Assembly (NCBI RefSeq): GCF_000970855.1
Contig: NZ_KQ034047.1
Span: 501,820-565,819, forward strand
Source of the DNA: Lactobacillus helsingborgensis
GTDB taxonomy: Bacteria > Bacillota > Bacilli > Lactobacillales > Lactobacillaceae
DNA: 64,000 bases
Direction: 5' to 3'
Every line of letters starts with the position of its first letter. The first letter of the stretch is position 1. This document shows positions 61,411 through 64,000 of the stretch, piece by piece. A model generated the notes under the pieces. That model saw nothing but the letters and a program-made list of their open reading frames with translations. It had not been told where the DNA came from and made no database searches. The translations under genes and the position numbers were made by a program.

Positions 61411-62273
61411 TGATTTTCCTTTCTTTTATTTGGTTTTAAAGGTCTTTCTGGTTTCTTTAATAGATACTGGCGAATAGCCTGAATAACTTGTTTGTTTTGA
61501 GGCAGGTCTGAGTGATCCGCTTTTTCACCAGTTACTGTTATGGCTGTATAATTCTTAACTTGATTTTGAAAAATAAATTTTCCTGCTGCCACACTCGTTT
61601 CAGGGACAATGCCATCTGATTCGTAATTTTTTCCTCCTGAAAGAGAATAAACTTTCAAATACGTAGGCAATTTAGACCGGTTTCTAATAAAATCTGCCAA
61701 CATTTGGGTACGGTTATTAATATTACTTTCATTAAAATTATACGGCGTACCGAGCGTCATTAATTTTTTTATTTTGATATCGCCGGAATATTCAGCATAA
61801 TAGTGTTCCAGCCAATATGTCCAAATTAATCCGCCATTAGAATGGCCAAAAGCCTTGAAATTGTTAAATTTATAATTTTGCACTAGTGACTTAAATGCTG
61901 CATTTAACCATTTCGCCTGCTTCTTAATATTAGTATAACCATCCTTATTATTGTCAAATCCGATAATAATTAATGGTTCCAAGTCATTTTTACCAATAGC
62001 ACCGCTGTATGTCAATTTTGCTTCACGTGAAACTGTAATTTTGATTACGCTGTGTCTTTTAAAAGTGGTTTTATTCAGCTCATCAATTAACTGGTTAAAG
62101 CGCTCAGTAGTAGCACTGGAACCCGGTACCATGATTACTGGCGAAAGAAGGGATTTACTACGTTCTGCTCTTGCATTATTATCTTTTCTCATCCAAAAGA
62201 AACTGGGAATAGACAATATAGTTAACATGATTACTACCAATACCAGCCATTTATAATTGGCTTTTTTATTCAT
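61407..62273 (-). CDS. DUF915 membrane-anchored alpha/beta hydrolase
   Basis: 288 aa. An N-terminal membrane segment (WLVLVVIMLTILSIPSFFW, ~9-27) anchors an extracellular alpha/beta hydrolase: VIMVPGSSATTERFNQLI, nucleophile motif AFGHSNGG, and a late His in GEKADHSDLPQN. This is the DUF915 cell-surface hydrolase family; substrate unknown. It overlaps the UvrA-like gene (ATGA) and starts 5 nt after the EIIC gene stop. A parS-like site lies inside the coding sequence. Confidence 0.87.
   Translation of the reverse strand: MNKKANYKWLVLVVIMLTILSIPSFFWMRKDNNARAERSKSLLSPVIMVPGSSATTERFNQLIDELNKTTFKRHSVIKITVSREAKLTYSGAIGKNDLEPLIIIGFDNNKDGYTNIKKQAKWLNAAFKSLVQNYKFNNFKAFGHSNGGLIWTYWLEHYYAEYSGDIKIKKLMTLGTPYNFNESNINNRTQMLADFIRNRSKLPTYLKVYSLSGGKNYESDGIVPETSVAAGKFIFQNQVKNYTAITVTGEKADHSDLPQNKQVIQAIRQYLLKKPERPLKPNKRKENH
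62019..62034. promoter_or_regulatory. Second parS-like site, inside the DUF915 gene
   Basis: TGCTTCACGTGAAACT matches the parS consensus TGTTTCACGTGAAACA at 14 of 16 positions, with the inner TTCACGTGAA intact, 5.5 kb from the first site. parS sites within genes are common. Confidence 0.55.
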
Positions 62274-62278
62274 TTTGC

Positions 62279-63574
62279 CTATCCTTTCTTTTGGTTATTT
62301 ATCCTTGTTACCATTTTTTCATTAAAAATAACCACAGGTAACAATAAAACTATATCCAGCAAAAATAATAGTATTGTAAAAATTAGCGCTGCCCAATTGC
62401 CGTTTGTACCGAAAAATGAAACTAATAATCCTGGTGTTCCCTTTAAAATCTGATAAACGCATACTGGAATAACATGTAAGCTAATTGCTGCTGCAGCTAG
62501 CGTCATGTTAATAAGCGGAATCACTATGCTAGGAATCAGGAACACAGGATTTAAAATCAGCGGTAAACCAATATTAAAGCCTAAAGTAGAACCAAAAGTT
62601 GCAGGCAACAAATTAATTTTGGCATTGATCTCATTTTCTCTATTACTCCTTATTAGCAGCATTAGTACTATGATGGCTAAAACTACGCTGGCTCCACCCA
62701 TAGTGCCGTATGTATTAATAAGAGAACTGCCCAAAAATTTGTAAGGAACATTCCAAGAATTCCCATGCCTTAACGTGTAAGTCAGGTTTTCAGCAGTATA
62801 AGCATTATTAACTGTTCCTGACAAAGAATGCAGCGGGAAGCCTATACCCAACCAATCTAAGAACGTGATTACAACCGAAAGGACTAAAACTTCAGCAAAA
62901 TTATTAGTAGTTTGTATGCGGCTGACTATTTCGTTAAAGCTGGCAGAATTAAGTAATTTCAATTGTAATTCATAAATAATAATACCTAATAAAATGCCCG
63001 CCAAAAGTGAAACAAAACTCGGTAGAGCTGCAGCCCCCGCCCTTTTTTGTAAAACTTTTGTGCCCTCATCTTTTACATAAGAATAATTTTTGCCTAACAA
63101 ATGAAAAACTTGCCCCACACAGTAACCCACAATTAATGCAATAAATAGCGCATTAACTTGTAATAAACTTGCTGTAAACGGCATGCGGGCATCACGACCG
63201 CTACTAGATGCATAGGAACAAAAAAGCATAATTGATACGGCAGTTAAACCCGCCATTGTAGAGTCTTTATGATAAAGGCGGGCGGTATATCGTGCCATAA
63301 AATAGCTGGCGTAAACGCCAAAAACACCAAAGGTAATCTCAACCATGCCCCGACAAACAAAAGAACCAGCATACCATATATGGTCTGACAATATTTTATC
63401 TAAGCTAAAAATGTTATAAATTAACCCATTAGGTGTAAAGACTAGATCATTGAGGACTTTAAAGTATGAACCAACCACAGCAATTGGCATTAGCATCGCC
63501 ATCGTGTGTCGTGCCGCACGAAAAAAAGAGTATTCTTGTATGCGCACTAAGATATTAAAAGTAAATTCTTTCAT
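62279..63574 (-). CDS. Orphan PTS EIIC (lactose/cellobiose-family-like)
   Basis: 431 aa with about 10 hydrophobic segments. AARHTMAMLMPIAVVGSYFKVL, TMGGASVVLAIIVLMLL and FNIGLPLILNPVFLIPSI (GxPL...NP signature) mark the lactose/cellobiose EIIC fold. No EIIA or EIIB is nearby. It is followed closely by the DUF915 and UvrA-like genes, and may be a sugar transporter borrowing EIIs encoded elsewhere, or a non-PTS porter. Its loop with PFTASLLQVNALFIALIVGY is typical. Confidence 0.8.
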   Translation of the reverse strand: MKEFTFNILVRIQEYSFFRAARHTMAMLMPIAVVGSYFKVLNDLVFTPNGLIYNIFSLDKILSDHIWYAGSFVCRGMVEITFGVFGVYASYFMARYTARLYHKDSTMAGLTAVSIMLFCSYASSSGRDARMPFTASLLQVNALFIALIVGYCVGQVFHLLGKNYSYVKDEGTKVLQKRAGAAALPSFVSLLAGILLGIIIYELQLKLLNSASFNEIVSRIQTTNNFAEVLVLSVVITFLDWLGIGFPLHSLSGTVNNAYTAENLTYTLRHGNSWNVPYKFLGSSLINTYGTMGGASVVLAIIVLMLLIRSNRENEINAKINLLPATFGSTLGFNIGLPLILNPVFLIPSIVIPLINMTLAAAAISLHVIPVCVYQILKGTPGLLVSFFGTNGNWAALIFTILLFLLDIVLLLPVVIFNEKMVTRINNQKKG

Positions 63575-63689
63575 TTTGCAGAACCTTATCCTGATTATTT
63601 TATTTAAAAGAAAATAATACTCTAATTTTTTAGTACTAGCTATTTTTATACTGTCCTTTTTCGTTTTTAAATATTTAATGTTGTAAAAA

Positions 63690-63698
63690 TGTTATAAT
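63690..63698 (+). promoter_or_regulatory. Extended -10 promoter of the small RHH-like gene
   Basis: TGTTATAAT with a perfect TATAAT (63693-63698); no convincing -35. Start site would be about 20 nt before the ATG. Confidence 0.5.
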
Positions 63699-63724
63699 TA
63701 AATTGAGTTCTAGAAGGCGATAAA

Positions 63725-63961
63725 ATGAGCAGAAAAAAAATCGAACTAAATGAAAAAGTAGCAAAATTGACGGCAAAGTATATGGAAGTCACCGATACTG
63801 ATTTTAATGATCTGATTAACGAGGCACTTAAAATGTATCTTTTTGATCGCTTGAATTCCAGTCAGATTAAAGATGCACTTAAAAAGTCTGATGATACAAG
63901 TTCTGAATATACCGGCAGATTATTTAGAGAGCGTATTGACGACTTAAATCGCTTTGAATAA
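63725..63961 (+). CDS. Small antitoxin-like (possible ribbon-helix-helix) protein
   Basis: 78 aa, start MSRKKIELNEKVAKLTAKYM followed by DTDFNDLINEALKMYL, which resembles a ribbon-helix-helix strand plus helices; the charged C-terminal tail (LFRERIDDLNRFE) would suit a partner-binding extension. AGAAGG lies seven bases before the ATG. No toxin gene is visible in the remaining 39 bp, so a partner, if any, lies outside the window. Family not certain. Confidence 0.55.
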   Translation: MSRKKIELNEKVAKLTAKYMEVTDTDFNDLINEALKMYLFDRLNSSQIKDALKKSDDTSSEYTGRLFRERIDDLNRFE

Positions 63962-64000
63962 ATATTACTATGCAAATAAAAAGAGTGGGATTTTTTTGGC

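Overview
The window is AT-rich, gene-dense, low-GC Gram-positive DNA. Gene content and protein style point to a Lactobacillus (sensu stricto) chromosome; this is inference from family resemblance, and I cannot name a species. Supporting traits are strong AAGGAG-type ribosome binding sites, several PTS operons with cre-like CcpA sites, a HrcA/CIRCE heat-shock operator, an L-box lysine riboswitch, LytTR regulation, and decayed IS30 and IS3 elements. I saw no rRNA, tRNA, CRISPR array or prophage.

Layout. 0-4.4 kb: the start of gap, a LysR regulator, an overlapping four-gene LytTR/LiaF-like operon, and a RelB/DinJ antitoxin with a PemK/MazF-like toxin. 4.6-8.4 kb: purB-purA divergent from guaC (AMP synthesis and GMP salvage). 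8.6-14.3 kb: a mannose-family PTS operon that also encodes a protein tyrosine phosphatase and a PRD/Mga-type regulator. 14.4-15.6 kb: a broken IS30-like element next to an ABC-ATPase remnant. 15.6-18.4 kb: eda-kdgK divergent from a LacI-type regulator (2-keto-3-deoxygluconate catabolism). 18.5-28.6 kb: the complete acetylated diaminopimelate/lysine pathway. lysA-dapD-dapL-dapA-dapB-aminotransferase-asd lie behind a lysine riboswitch, and aspartokinase-dapF are divergent. 28.7-35.4 kb: esterase-AraC-MFS cassette, an amino acid permease with a class-I glutamine-amidotransferase-like hydrolase, and a frameshifted anion permease. 35.4-40.2 kb: an ABC-F ATPase with an attenuator leader, cytidine deaminase/ASCH/GNAT operon, an SDR and a DUF805 protein.

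40.2-48.5 kb is looser accessory DNA: decayed coding fragments, an M20 hydrolase-DUF3100-membrane protein operon, an IS3 relic, a paired near-palindrome with inverted spacers, and a MalY-type C-S lyase with a DUF3737 protein. 48.5-54.1 kb is an ascorbate-family PTS operon whose regulator carries the EIIA domain and which ends in a transketolase. 54.1-64 kb holds rsgA, ilvE, a parS-like site, a CIRCE-controlled Clp ATPase, and a UvrA-like ATPase/DUF915 hydrolase/orphan EIIC cluster with a second parS-like site.

The best leads are the ABC-F attenuation leader, the M20-DUF3100 operon, the PTS-tyrosine phosphatase operon, the two parS-like sites, and the inverted-spacer palindromes near 45.3 kb. 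No single locus can be declared a new system from sequence alone.
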